Numbered from the stretch's first letter, positions 17,218 through 27,893 are shown. The stretch: 64,000 bases of DNA from DASXIF01 sp036498145 (GCA_963708625.1 CAVPSV010000005.1:62001-126000); one strand, 5' to 3'. Made by a program: numbers and translations. The notes: generated from the letters alone by a model not told the origin.

Positions 17218-18075
17218 GTGCGCATCGACCTGCACACGCACACCACCGCCTCGGACGGCACCGACACGCCTGCCGAACTCGTCGTCGCGGCGCGCCGAGC
17301 CGGGCTCGACGTGCTCGCGGTCACCGACCACGACACCACCGCCGGCTGGGCGGACGCCATCGCGGCTCGTCCCAGTGGGCTCACGCTCGTCACCGGCGTC
17401 GAATTCTCGTGCGTGCACCACGCTGCCGACGGGCGGCGCATCAGCATGCACCTGCTCGGCTACCTGTTCGATCCCGATCATCCGGCGCTACACGCTGAGC
17501 TGGAACGGTTGCGGGCGGGTCGCCTGCACCGCGGCCGGCTGATGGTCGCGAACCTCGTCGCCGGCGGGTACCCGATCACCTGGGAGCAGGTGCAGGCCTT
17601 CGCCGACGGCGGATCGGTCGGCAGGCCGCACATCGGGCGCGCGCTGATACAGGCGGGCGCGGTCATCGACCTCACCGCCGCGTTCCGCGGACCGCTGTCC
17701 GGCCGCGGGCCGTATTACGTCCGCAAGCCCGACACGCCGGTCTTCGACGCGCTGCGGATCATCGACCAGGCCGGCGGCACATCCGTCTTCGCCCACCCGC
17801 TCGCGCACCGGCGCGGACCCGTCGTGGACGACTCGGTAGTGGTCGAACTGGCCGCGGCCGGCCTGACCGGTATAGAGGTCGATCACCCAGACCACGACGA
17901 GGCCGATCGAGCCCACGCCGCCACCCTCGCGCGCGAACTCGACCTCATCCCTACCGGATCATCGGACTACCACGGCACCAACAAGACGGTTCGTCTCGGC
18001 GAGAACCTGACCACACCGGATGCGTATGAGCGACTTGTTGCCGTCGCCACCGCCCGCCGACCCATCGCCGGCTAG
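17218..18075 (+). CDS. PHP-domain metallophosphoesterase (RNase AM-like)
   Basis: A 285-residue protein of the PHP superfamily. The metal-binding motifs are DLHTHTTASDG at residues 3-13, TDHDTTAGW at about 40-48, a Glu in GVEFSC (about 62), and late HP and DYHG motifs (about 190 and 252). The order matches the YciV/RNase AM type, which removes 3'-phosphates from pAp or trims short RNA 5' ends. GTG at 17218 begins directly at the first motif. No neighbour explains the role further. Confidence 0.85.
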   Translation: MRIDLHTHTTASDGTDTPAELVVAARRAGLDVLAVTDHDTTAGWADAIAARPSGLTLVTGVEFSCVHHAADGRRISMHLLGYLFDPDHPALHAELERLRAGRLHRGRLMVANLVAGGYPITWEQVQAFADGGSVGRPHIGRALIQAGAVIDLTAAFRGPLSGRGPYYVRKPDTPVFDALRIIDQAGGTSVFAHPLAHRRGPVVDDSVVVELAAAGLTGIEVDHPDHDEADRAHAATLARELDLIPTGSSDYHGTNKTVRLGENLTTPDAYERLVAVATARRPIAG

Positions 18076-18102
18076 CCCGCCGCCCGCCCGGGCACGCCGT
18101 CG

Positions 18103-18960
18103 TCAGTGCTCCTCGACCGAGGCGAGGCCGTCCCACGGTTGACGGGTCGCCGACGCGGCACGGCCCTCCGGGCAGTGGCTGCGGAAGTCGCACCACGAGC
18201 ACCCGGGCGACGGCGCCGGCGGGAACACGTCATCCGGATCGGCACCGCTGGCCAAGGTGTCGGTGGCGACGACGATGTCCTCGGCGGTGGCCTCGGCTCG
18301 GGCCAGGTGCCGGGCCAGCGAAGCGTCGGTGTGCTCGAACTCGACCACCTGACCGGAGGGCACATGGTGCAACTGGACCCGATGGCACGGACGGCGCAGC
18401 GTCCGGCGCGTCGCCAGTACGTACAGCGCCAGCGCTGCCGATCCGCGTGCGTCATCGGCCGTGCACCCGTGCCGACCGGTCTTGTAGTCGACGACCACGA
18501 CCTCGTCGCCCCGGTCGTCGATGCGATCTACCCGCCCACTCAGCGCAAGCGAACCCGTGCTGGTGGCGACCGTCCGCTCCACACCGATCGGCTCGTCGTC
18601 CGGGTCGACGTGCTCTTCGACGTAGGACTGCGCCCATCCGCTCGCGATCGCACACCAATGCCGCGACTGTTGCTCGTCTCGAAACCCGTTGTGCTGCCAG
18701 TTGCGCTCGACCAGGTGCGCCGCCTGCGCGGGCGTGCGCAATGCCGGCGGCAGCATCCACCATTGGCTCAAGGCGAGGTGCACCACCGCGCCGACGGTGT
18801 TGTGCGCCCACGGCAGCCCGCGCGCGGGGGTGGGCCGGTCGAGGTAGGTGAAGCGGTAACGGCGCGGGCAATCGAACGCGGCCAGCCGCGACGGTGTGCA
18901 CGACAGCAGCCGGCGCGGCATGTCGGCGAGCGTGAGTTGCTCGGCGGGCGCGGCGGTCAC
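18103..18960 (-). CDS. RecB-family (PD-(D/E)XK) nuclease with likely Fe-S cluster
   Basis: A 285-residue nuclease related to the C-terminal domain of RecB/AddB and Cas4. The catalytic core is GRVDRID (about 150) and VVVVDYKTG (about 165), giving the D...DxK metal site. One Cys near the N-terminus in FDCPRRYRF and three near the C-terminus (CSWCDFRSHC) match the four-Cys 4Fe-4S arrangement of AddB and Cas4. There are no CRISPR genes or arrays nearby, so it is a stand-alone exonuclease, probably in DNA repair. Convergent with the PHP gene. Confidence 0.9.
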   Translation of the reverse strand: MTAAPAEQLTLADMPRRLLSCTPSRLAAFDCPRRYRFTYLDRPTPARGLPWAHNTVGAVVHLALSQWWMLPPALRTPAQAAHLVERNWQHNGFRDEQQSRHWCAIASGWAQSYVEEHVDPDDEPIGVERTVATSTGSLALSGRVDRIDDRGDEVVVVDYKTGRHGCTADDARGSAALALYVLATRRTLRRPCHRVQLHHVPSGQVVEFEHTDASLARHLARAEATAEDIVVATDTLASGADPDDVFPPAPSPGCSWCDFRSHCPEGRAASATRQPWDGLASVEEH

Positions 18961-19086
18961 ACCCGAACGGTATCCGCGGCCCCTGACCGAAATGGCGATC
19001 CGCGCTGCGGCGCGCCGCCGGAGTTCCCGATGACGCCGGGCACCGGCGCGGCGAACGTGTGTCAGCCCGTCAGCCGGGAATCCAGA

Positions 19087-19943
19087 TCAACGAATCGCGA
19101 GCCGTGCTTGCGACCAGAACGTCAGCATCGCCGCGGCCGTGTCGGCGGTGTTCTCCACGGCGGGCGAGTGCGCCGCGCCAGGGATCATGGCCACGCCGGC
19201 CCGCAGCCGATGAGCCATCTCCAGCTGCTGACTCGGCGCCCATGCATCGTCGTCCGCGCCGTACAGCACGAACACCGGCACGCCGGTCTTCACCAGTTCG
19301 TCCACCCGGTCGGGCTCGCGCCGCAGCGCGTCGCCCATGCCCAGCAGCATCTGCGCGCTTCCGGACAGGAAACGCCGTTCGAGAAACGCGGCCAGCTCCG
19401 GCGGTGGCTGCACGTAACCCGGGTCGCGGCGAAACGCTGCCTCGATCGCGGCATACACCGCCGGCAGGCCTTGCGACATCAGCGGCTCCAGTACGTCGAT
19501 GCGCTCCCGGCGCGCGCCGGTCAGCCCGGCCGGGCCCGAACTCATCAGCACCAGATCGGTGAACAGCTCGGGCCGGGCGATCACGGCGGCGCGCGCGACC
19601 AGCCCACCGAAGGAGTGACCCACCAGGTGCACCGGCCCGCTCAGCGATTGCGCCACGGCGTGTACCGCGAGCGCCAGCTCGTCCGGGGTGTACGCATCGG
19701 GATCGTGCGGGCCGGGGGAGTCGAACTGACCGGGCAGATCGATGGCGGTCACCCGGTAACCGTGATCGGCCAACGGGTCCAGCAGCGGCGTGAAGTCCTC
19801 CTTGCTGCCGGTGAAGCCGGGCAGTAGCAGCACTCGCCGCCGGTCTCGTGCGCGCCGCCGCGCAGCGCGGCGATCGGGCCTTGCGTCGTAGGCAGCTCGA
19901 CAGCGACGGCGGTCGTCGGGGTGAGCTGCCCGGTCCGGGTCAT
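19087..19943 (-). CDS. Alpha/beta hydrolase (frameshifted near N-terminus)
   Basis: About 285 residues. The start is ATG 19943, overlapping the stop of the upstream beta-propeller gene as ATGA. The first about 37 codons are in a different frame from the rest; the shift lies near 19828-19833, just before LLLPGFTGSKEDF. The catalytic triad is clear: Ser in GHSFGG, Asp in YGADDDAW and His in GAAHSP. The substrate is unknown. The clean domain on both sides of the shift argues for a sequencing error. Confidence 0.8.
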
Positions 19944-21385
19944 TGGGTCACCGCCGTCGACGTGCCGGCGAGGACGAAACCACTGCCGTAGCGGTAGGCC
20001 TGCGTGCCCACGGTGACGGGCACGCTGATGGTCTGACTGGCGCAGTCACCCTTCGGCCAGCAGGCCGGGCCGGTCGCCGCCGCGAGCAGTTCGACACCGG
20101 TCGATGCCGGCACCACGACCTGCGACTGCTGTCAGCGTGTTCGCGTTGGACGGCTGTCCCGGCGCTGGCGCCAGGGTCGGCTCGCCCCCCGCGACCGCAC
20201 TCCACAGCGACGCGTGCGTGCTGAAGTCCACCGCGAGCAGCCGGCCGTCGATCCAGATGAACTCGGCGTGTGTCAGTGGCAAGCGCCTCGCTGCGGTGCG
20301 GGTCCGTGACCGTGCCGAGCGGCAACCGGGTGGCCACATTCCCCTTGCCCGAGTCGAAGACGTCCAGCACGTCGGTCGACGGGTCGACCGCGGAGACCAG
20401 CTGGTCACCGGAGACCGGCACGTCCTGGAATACCCAGCACGATCCACTTGATCTGGTCGGGGTTGGCCTTCTGCGCGTCGTCGTCGCTGTGCCCGTTGGT
20501 CGGGTCGCGCAGACAGCAACTGCGGGCCGGCGCCGCAGTACTTCAATCCGGAGCAGTCCGGGTTGGTGCACGTCTGACTGATCAAGCGCTCCGACCGAGC
20601 CCAGCACGGCGCCGGAGATCGCTGCAGTTCTTGCGGCGCGTAGATCCATCGATCCAGGCCGCTGCCCGGATCGAAGGCGTAGATCCCGGTCGGGGTGGTC
20701 AGCATGATCGTGAACGGGCTGACGTCATACACCGGATCGGTGACGATGGGCTGCGCGTCCTCGTCCAGGGTGCGGGTCCATTTGCCTCGCCCCGGTGCAC
20801 GAGTCCAGCCCGGTGACCTCGTCGCACCGACCCTTCTCGCGGTAGATCGCCACCGTCGTGCCCTGATCCTGGATCACCTGGCAGGTGCTGCGATCGGAGC
20901 GGGTGTAGGACCACGTGGGCGCGCCGGTGAGCGCGTTGCGTCCCTGCACCGTGTGCGTCGAGTAGGTGACCGCGGTGCCGAGCCAGTACGGCGTGCCGAT
21001 CGCGGTGTGATCACTCGATTGCCATACCTGTCGCTGCACGGTCGTGGGGGCGCTAGCGTGACCGGCGGCGGCCCGTCCGCGACAGTGTGCACCGTGACGT
21101 GCGCGACCTCGCTGTTGGACCACATGACTGCGACGACGGCAACGAGCGCGGCCACCACGATGCCCACGCGCCGGCGTAGATCAGCCGTGGCCGGCGCATG
21201 CGCGCGAGGTAACGCTCCATCGCGAGATCGGAGCGGGTGCGGGCTGGTGCGGTGTTATCGCCGTCCGACGTCACGTCGTTCGGCCACGGCAGTCTCGGCG
21301 CCGTTGCCGGCCCGGCGCCGGGATCACCGGCGTCGGACCAGTTGGGCGGCTTGATCGTCGACGCGTCACTCGTCGATCCTGGCAA
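19940..21385 (-). CDS. Membrane-anchored PQQ-like beta-propeller protein (multiply frameshifted)
   Basis: Reading through at least four frameshifts gives an acidic N-terminal tail, one membrane helix (about 21110-21170, GIVVAALVAVVAVMWS) and an extracytoplasmic region with repeats such as ALTGAPTWSYTRSDRSTCQV, TPTGIYAFDPGSGLDRWIYA and DVFDSGKGNVATRLPLGTV. These are blades of a quinoprotein-like beta-propeller, with paired Cys. The C-terminus, ending AGTSTAVTQ, is in a third frame and stops at 19940-19942, overlapping the next start. The start is uncertain (TTG 21385 or GTG 21369). It lies directly downstream of the DEAD-box helicase gene, in the position of Rv3212 in M. tuberculosis. Confidence 0.65.
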
Positions 21386-21395
21386 ACAATGCGGC

Positions 21396-23087
21396 TCAGC
21401 CGGCCGACGGGGCGCCAGTCGCGCCCGTGCCACCCGAAGTCTGCTTGCCGCCCAGCCTCGACGGGGTACCGCCGCGGGTGCGCCGACGGTTGCGGTTGCC
21501 CGAACGCCGGTTCGCGGCGGCTGGATCGCTGGCCGCCTACGCCGGTACCCGCCCCGCCCCGACCACCGGAGCGCCGCCGCCGGATCCACCGCTGGCGCCA
21601 GTGCCCGGCCGCCGCCGCGACCGCTGCTGCGGCCGCGTTTCGACCGTCGTTTCGGCCGCGGGCACGCTCGACGCCCGCTGCGCGGGTCGTGGCCCGCGGG
21701 CTGCGGCCGCCGAGATCCTCGACCTCCTCCGCGTCCAGCCCGGCCCGGGTCCGGTCGCCCGGGGCAGCGTGCCGGTCGCCTCGCGGGGGATGTCGAGTTC
21801 GAGGTACAGGTGCTCCGAGGTGGAGTAGGTCTCCGACGGCGCGTGGAACGGCAGCCCGAGCTTGTCGCAGATCAGCTTCCACCGCGGGATGTCGTCCCAG
21901 TCGACCAGCGTGATCGCGGTGCCGGAGGCACCGGCGCGGGCGGTGCGGCCGATCCGGTGCACGTAGGTCATGTCGTCCTCGGGCGCCTGGTAGTTGACGA
22001 CGTGGCTGATGCCCTCGACGTCCAGACCGCGGGCGGCAACGTCGGTGGCGACGAGCACGTCGACCTTGCCCGGACCGAAATGCGCGCAGCGCCTGCTCGC
22101 GCGCGCCCTGACCCAGGTCGCCGTGCAATGGCGGCCGCGGCGAAGCCGCGGTCGGCCAGATCGTCGGCCACCTTCGCGCGGTGCGCTTGGTGCGGGTGAA
22201 GATCAGCGTCAGACCGCGGTTGCGTGCTTGCAGCACGCGCGCCAGCAGCTCGACCTTGTCCATCGAGTGCGCCCGGTAGGCGAACTGGTCGATGTGGTCG
22301 GTGCTCGGCGTCGCGCTGCCGTGGTCCTCGGCGCGGATCTGGATCGGCTGCTTGAGGAATGTGCGGGCCAGGGCCACGATCGGCCCGGCATCGTGGCGGA
22401 GAACAGCATCGTCTGCCGCTGTTCGGGCAGCATGGCCAGCAGCTTCTCGATGTCGGGCAGGAAGCCGAGGTCGAGCATCTCGTCGGCCTCGTCCAGCACG
22501 AGGATCCGGATCCCGCCCAGCACCAGATGTCCCTGCTGGGCCAGGTCGAGCAACCGGCCGGGGGTGCCGACGACCACGTCGACGCCCTTGCGCAGTGCCT
22601 CGATCTGCGGTTCGTAGGCCCGGCCGCCGTAGATGGTGATGACGCGCGCGCCCAGCCGCTTCCCGGCCGGCGCCAGGTCGCCGGCCACCTGCACGGCCAG
22701 CTCGCGGGTCGGCGCGATCACCAGCGCCTGCGGCGCGGCGCGACTTGCCGCCGGGCAGTTCGAGCCGGTTGAGCAGTGGCACGCCGAAGCCGAGCGTCTT
22801 GCCCATGCCGGTGCGTGCCTGCCCGATCAGGTCATTGCCCGCCAGCGCGATCGGCAGGGTCAGCTCCTGGATCGCGAAGGTCTTCACGATGCCGACCTCG
22901 GCCAGCGCCTCGACGATCTCGGGGCGGACCTCGAAGTCACTGAACGCAGGGCTGTCTGCTGAGACGGGCGCCTTGGCCTCGAGTGGTTCGGCCCCGACCG
23001 GTACGGCGGTGGGATCGATCGGGCCTGCCGGCGCCGAGTCGTCGTCTGTCGGGACGGCGGCAGCCGCCGATCACTGCTATCGGTCAT
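21396..23087 (-). CDS. DEAD-box RNA helicase, RhlE-like (multiply frameshifted)
   Basis: Reconstructed length 563 aa with net frame preserved over at least six shifts (near 23065, 22740, 22378, 22180, 22135 and 22075). The domains are complete: Q-motif FAIQELTLPIAL, Walker A ARTGMGKT, PTRELA, GTPGR, VLDEADEM, SATMP, then the second RecA domain with ATDVAARGLD and HRIGRTARAG. The C-terminal tail is Arg/Gly-rich, typical of RNA-binding extensions, ending GATGAPSAG before TGA at 21396-21398. ATG 23087 has an AAGGA site. It is the equivalent of M. tuberculosis rhlE by position and sequence. Confidence 0.85.
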
Positions 23088-23237
23088 ATGCATCCTTGTG
23101 ACGTCTCGATGCGCCGACCGTGGCGGTGAAGCGCGGCGCCTCGACGAAATCGGTAGGAGAGGCGGAATGCGGCCAGCGCGCAATTCTCAGTACTCGCGGT
23201 TCCAGGTTACCTGGTCGCGGGCGGATAGCCTGCCGGA

Positions 23238-23897
23238 GTGTCGTCCCCTCCTCCCGCACGCCCGGCTCTGGTCGACCTACTCGGCGGCGCTTGCCTACGG
23301 CGAATTAAGCGCCTTCGACCATCTGGCCGACGACGCCCGGCTGGCGCCGTCGTTGGCGGGCCGTGCGGCGATGTCGGCCATGGCGGCGGTGGAGTTCGGG
23401 CACTTCCAGCGGCTTTCGGAGCGGTTGCGCGAACTCGGGGTGACTCCGAGGAGGTGATGGAGCCGTTCGTCGCCGCGCTGGAGACCTACCACGACCTGAC
23501 TGCGCCGGTCGACCTGGCTGGAGGCGTGGTCAAGGCCTACGTCGGTCACGGCATGGCCGCGGACTTCTACCGCGAGGTTGCCAAGCTGGCCGACCCGGCG
23601 ACCCGTGAACTGATCGATTCGGTGCTGGTGGACGCGGGCCGCGCCGAGTTCGCGGTGCGTGAGGTGCATTCCGCCGTTGCCGCGCAGCCTTCCGCGCGGA
23701 CCGGCTGGCGCTGTACGCCCGCCGCCTGGTCGGCGAGGCGATCAGCCAGACCCAGCATGTGCTGGCCGACCGGGACGCGCTGACCTATTTGCTGGTCTGC
23801 CGGCGCCGGGCGACCTGCAGGGCATCGGCCGGTCTGATCGACCGGATCACCATCGCGCCACGACGAGCGGATGAAGGCCCTCGGCCTCGGCACCTGA
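23238..23897 (+). CDS. Ferritin-like MiaE-type protein (frameshifted)
   Basis: About 219 residues when read through shifts near 23287, 23450, 23695 and 23810-23870 (net frame zero). GTG at 23238 gives MSSPPPARPALVDLLG, followed in the next frame by ALAYGELSAFDHLADDARLA. The fold is a ferritin-like four-helix bundle with diiron-ligand pairs in AAVEFGHFQRL and VREVHSAV. MiaE hydroxylates a modified adenosine at tRNA position 37; the actinobacterial proteins are related, but the activity is unproven. It is divergent from the helicase, as in mycobacteria, and ends KALGLGT. Confidence 0.75.
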
Positions 23898-23937
23898 GCG
23901 GTCCGGTGCGGATGCAAGGCGAGCAGGCGCGCTATAG

Positions 23938-24188
23938 GTAGTTGCCGCTGACCGCAACGCAGCGACGAAGCCGACTCGTGCGAGATGTCGGCGCGTCGGG
24001 CGATCTCGACGTAGGCGACCAGGTTGGCCGGCACCAGCACGCGGCGGCCCTTCTCGTCGGTCAGCGCGAGCTGCCCGTCCACGCTCTTGAGTGCCTCGGT
24101 AGACCTGCGCCTCGACCTCGGCCGGGGTCTGCGTGCTCTCGAGCACGATCTCGCGCGGCGTGTGCAGAACGCCGATCTTGACCTCCAC
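23938..24188 (-). CDS. DUF3107 small protein (frameshifted)
   Basis: A small protein of about 75-83 residues. The start is GTG 24188, preceded by a strong AGGAGG site. The first part reads MEVKIGVLHTPREIVLESTQ and TPAEVEAQVYR; after a shift near 24100 the second part reads EALKSVDGQLALTDEKGRRV and LVPANLVAYVEI. A further shift probably occurs near 23965, where RVGFV appears in another frame, so the exact end is uncertain. This is the actinobacterial DUF3107 family (TB9.4 in M. tuberculosis), always found beside the TetR regulator that precedes it here. Function unknown. Confidence 0.7.
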
Positions 24189-24274
24189 GCGGTCCTCCTG
24201 CGGGTCGTGTGCTGAGTACCTGCACTCGGCTCGAGCACCGGCTCAGCCGGCAAGCCGTCTTCGATCAAGCTAGC

Positions 24275-25006
24275 TCAGTGCGCCGATGGCCACCGTTCAC
24301 GCCGCTGCGCCGACGAGCGAACGCGCCGCCGATCAGCCGAGGGCATCGCGCAATCAGCTCGGGTGGTGTGCTCGGGCTGCCGCGGGAAGTTGGAGATTCC
24401 CCGCCACAACAGCGATTCCAGCAGCCGGACCGCGTCGGCCTGCGACACCGGCCGGTCGCTGGCCAGCCACCAGCGCGCGGCGACCTGCGCCGCGCCGGTG
24501 AGTGCCGTCGACAGCAACTCCGCCTCCGGGCGGCCTAGCCCGGTATCGCTGGCGACCGTGTCCGCGACCGCCTGCATCGTCTTCTGGGCCACGGCCTCGA
24601 CCCGCTCGCGCACGGCCGGCTCGTTGTACAGGTCGGTCTCGAAGATCAGCCGGAACGCGCCGTCGTCGTCGCTGCGGTCGACGAAGCGGAAGTACGCGCT
24701 GAGCACGCCGTGCACTCGCTCGCGGTTGTCGTCAGTGGCGGCCAGCGCCGCGTGCACGGTGGCGCTGAGCGCCTCGGCCTGCGTGTCGAGCAGCGCCAGA
24801 TAGAGCTCGAGCTTGCCCGGGAAGTGCTGGTAGAGCACCGGCTTGGAGACCCCGGCCCGTTCGGCGATGTCGTCCATGGCCGCCGCGTGGTAGCCATTGG
24901 CGACGAAGACCTGCTGCGCGGCCGCGAGCAACTGCTTGCGCCGCGCCGAGCGGGGCAGCCTGGCTCCACGCGCGCCTTCGGCGCCCTCGGCGCTAACGCT
25001 GGACAT
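24275..25006 (-). CDS. TetR-family transcriptional regulator
   Basis: A 243-residue regulator. Residues about 20-70 form the TetR DNA-binding domain: RKQLLAAAQQVFVANGYHAA, then MDDIAERAGVSKPVLYQHF with the recognition helix VSKPVLYQHF. The C-terminal domain is an all-helical ligand-binding dimer module. ATG 25006 is preferred over 25015 because an AGGAG lies 9 bp upstream. The last about 30 residues are Arg-rich and unlike the family, so a late frameshift is possible. The position between DUF3107 and the DUF3152 region matches Rv3208 of M. tuberculosis. Its ligand and targets are unknown. Confidence 0.9.
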   Translation of the reverse strand: MSSVSAEGAEGARGARLPRSARRKQLLAAAQQVFVANGYHAAAMDDIAERAGVSKPVLYQHFPGKLELYLALLDTQAEALSATVHAALAATDDNRERVHGVLSAYFRFVDRSDDDGAFRLIFETDLYNEPAVRERVEAVAQKTMQAVADTVASDTGLGRPEAELLSTALTGAAQVAARWWLASDRPVSQADAVRLLESLLWRGISNFPRQPEHTTRADCAMPSADRRRVRSSAQRRERWPSAH

Positions 25007-25045
25007 GGACGGCAACTCCTGACGGATTCGGACGGCTGCCGCAGT

Positions 25046-25975
25046 TTACTGACGAGCCGCCAATTGCTTGGTGACGCGCCGCCGCAAGGCGTCGTCGAGC
25101 GTGCCCGCGAACAAATCGCCGTGCTCGTCCACCCGGTCGCAGGACGTCGGCCGCGGTGAAGCGCAACTCGCCGCCGGCCTCGACCTCCGCCCAGGTCAAC
25201 GGTGTGGACACGGTGGGCGCGGCACGGGCCCGCAGCGAGTACGGCGCCACCGTGGTCTTGGCCGGGTTGTTCTGGCTCCAGTCCACCAGGATCTTGTTGG
25301 GTCGCAGCGACTTGGTCATCCGGGAGACGACCAGGTCGGGACGCTGCTCCTCCAGCCGGCTGGCCAAGGCGTGCGCGTACTCCGACGGCAGGCCCATGTC
25401 CTCGGCCTCGATCGGCGCGCTGATCTGCATGCCCTTCGAGCCCGACGTCTTGGCGAACGGGGTGAAACCGTCTGCGACGAGAATCTCGCGCAGCAGCAAC
25501 GCCACCTCGCAGCACTCGTTGATGGTGGCCGGCGGCCCCGGGTCGAGGTCGAACACGATCAGGTCGGTGCGCGGCTTGCGGGCGCGTTTGCGGACCACGC
25601 CACTGCGGCACGTGCAGCTCCAGCGCGGCCAGGTTCGCCAGCCGCACCAACGTCGGCAGATCGTCGACGACGACGTAGTCGATCTCCTCGCGGTTCTTCG
25701 TCGAGCCGGGTGCCGGCAGCCGCACGGTGCGCACCCAGTCCGGCGTGCCGCGACTGACGTTCTTCTCGAAGAAGAAGGCCTGGTCCACGCCGTTCGGATA
25801 CCGCTTGATCGTCATCGGCCGGTCGGCGACGTGCGGAAGCAGCACCGGTGCGATGCGGGTGTAGTAGTCGATCACCTCGCCCTTGGTGAAGCCGGTCTCC
25901 GGGTAGAGCACCTTGCCGAGGTTGCGACAGCGTCAACTCCCGCCCGTCGACCTCGACGGTGACCTTGTCAGGCAT
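25046..25975 (-). CDS. ligD: NHEJ polymerase LigD-type, PolDom (frameshifted)
   Basis: A stand-alone polymerase/primase domain, 309 aa when read through shifts near 25915, 25600 and 25145. It begins MPDKVTVEVDGRELTLSQ and continues KVLYPETGFTKGEVIDYYTR. The catalytic metal site is DLIVFDLDPGP and the nucleotide-binding motif is SGSKGMQI. It ends RVDEHGDLFAGTLDDALRRR before TAA at 25046-25048. PolDom adds ribonucleotides at double-strand breaks during end joining. It overlaps the upstream ligase gene by 8 bp; in many bacteria the two domains are fused in one LigD, here they are separate. Confidence 0.85.
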
Positions 25976-26921
25976 CCGGCGCCGGTCCGGTGTCCGCGTC
26001 GGCGATCACCTCGGCAGCGGACTTGTCCGTGCGCACCCGGCGGAACACGGGATGGCGCAGCCGACCGTCCTCGGTGCGCTCGACGTACTCGACCTCCACC
26101 ACCACCTCCGGCTGCACCCAGTGCACGGTTCGGTTCGGCGTTCGCGGAGCGCTGGTGGCCAGCGGGCTCGACTCCGTCTCATGCAGCATCGCCCGCAGTT
26201 GCGCCGCGGTGCGCCCGTCCAGGCCGCTGCCCGCCTTGCCCGCATAGACCAGCACGCCCTCTGCGTAACATCCGAGCACCAGCGAGCTCAACTCCTGCGG
26301 CCGGGCCGACGGCGGCCTCCCAGCCCGCGACCACGAAGTCGTCGCTGCGCACGAAGCGCAGTTTGACCCAGTCCCGCCCACGCACACCGGGCAGGTATCG
26401 CGAGGTGATCCGCTTCGCCACCACGCCCTCGAGACCGTGCTCGCTGCGCGGCCGCCTCGGTGGCCGGGCCGTCGTCGAAGGACGGGCTGATCGTCCAGCC
26501 GTCGTTCTCCGCACCCCAGCGTTCGAGCGTGGCCCGGCGCTCGGCCCACGGGCGCGCGGTGAGGTCGACGCCGTAGCGGCGCAGCACGTCGAACACCATG
26601 AACGTCACCGGCACCTCGCCGCGCCAGCCGCCGGACCTCGGCCGTCCCGCGCACGTGCATCCGGCGTCTGCAGCGCCTCGAAGGAGGGCCGTCCGTCGGA
26701 GATCACCACGATCTCGCCGTCGAGCAGCGCATCCTCGAGGCCCTCGGCCTGGGCGACCAGCTCGGGATAGGCGGCGGTGACGTCGTTGCCGGCACGGCTG
26801 GAGATCCGCACCCCGCCGATCGGAAACGTCCAGCAGGGCCCGGATTCCGTCCCACTTGAACTCGAAAGCCCACTCCGGGCCGCGCGGCAGCTCGGCTATC
26901 GCGGTTGCGAGCATGGGGCGC
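25968..26921 (-). CDS. ligD: ATP-dependent DNA ligase, LigD-type (frameshifted)
   Basis: About 317 residues read through several shifts between 26290 and 26840. The adenylation motif is FEFKWDGIRA (Lys forms the AMP adduct). Further motifs are LLDGEIVV, FMVFDVL, GLEGVVAKR and DWVKLRF, and the OB domain follows from LVLGCYAEGVLVYAGKAGSG to the stop at 25968-25970. The start is GTG 26921 (VGVRPMLAT) or ATG 26912. It seals breaks in non-homologous end joining. It is divergent from Ku (start 26939, a gap of 17 bp) and overlaps the PolDom gene. Confidence 0.85.
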
Positions 26922-26938
26922 ACCCCTACGATTCTCTT

Positions 26939-27893
26939 ATGCGCTCGATCTGGAAGGGCACTGTGTCCTTCGGCCTGGTGAGCATCGGGGTCAAGCTGTA
27001 CACGGCCACCGAGGAGAAGGACGTCGCATTCCACCAGGTGCGCCGCTCGGACGCGTCCCGGATTCGGTACAAGCGGATCGCCGAGGCAGACGGTGAGGAG
27101 GTCGCCTACAGCGACATCGCCAAGGGCTACCAACTGCCCAGTGGCGAGACGGTGGTCCTCACCGACGAGGACTTCGCCGAGCTGCCGTTGCCCACCACCC
27201 GCACCGTCGATGTGGTCGAGTTCGTGCCCGCGGAGGAGATCGATCCGATCTACTTCGCGAAGAGCTACTACCTCGAACCGGAGAAGAACGCGGTCAAGCC
27301 GTACGTGCTGCTGCGCGAGGCGCTGGAGGAGAGCGGCAAGGTCGGCGTCGTCAAGGTCGCGATTCGCAATCGCGAGCAGCTCGCCGCATTGCGCATCCGC
27401 GACGGCGTCATCGTGATGACGACGATGATCTGGCCGGACGAGGTGCGCGAGCCCTCGTTCGGCTTCCTCGACGAGGACGTGGAGCTGCGACCGCAGGAAC
27501 GCCAGATGGCGCTGTCGCTGGTGGACAGCATGTCCGGCGACTTCAACCCGGATGAGTTCAGCGACAACTATCGCGAAGCGCTGCAGGAGGTCATCGACGC
27601 GAAGATCGAGGGCCGCGACGTTGTCGAACCGGAACAGGCGCAGCCGACCGCGGGCAAGGTCGTCGACCTGATGTCCGCGCTGCGCGCCTCGGTCGAGGCG
27701 GCCAAGCAGGGTCGCGGTGAGAGCGGCGGTGCGGTCGATGCCGCCGAAGAAGCCGCGCCGCGAAGAAGGCGCCCGCCAAGAGATCGGCAGGCCGGCCGCG
27801 AAGAAGGCGACCGCGAAGAAAGCGGCCAAGCCGGCCGCGAAGAAGGCCACCGCCAAGAAGGCGGCCAAGAAGCCTGCCCGCAAGACCGCATGA
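26939..27893 (+). CDS. ku: Ku end-binding protein (frameshifted C-terminal tail)
   Basis: About 318 residues. MRSIWKGTVSFGLVSIGVKL is the classic bacterial Ku start; the ring-forming core continues to about residue 255. Ku binds DNA ends as a homodimer ring and recruits LigD. Near 27740-27780 the frame shifts; the correct frame gives a Lys/Ala-rich tail with repeats of AAKKATAKKAA type ending KKPARKTA, with TGA at 27891-27893. Such a basic tail is known in mycobacterial and Streptomyces Ku and aids DNA binding and threading. Read without correction, the frame falsely fuses to the next gene. Confidence 0.9.

Noticed and set aside
18103..18960. Cas4 of a CRISPR system
   Set aside because: The nuclease has Cas4-like Cys residues, but no cas genes or repeat arrays are present.
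18106..19827. 573-codon open frame on the plus strand
   Set aside because: Antisense to the RecB-like nuclease and the alpha/beta hydrolase; composition is that of a high-GC shadow frame.
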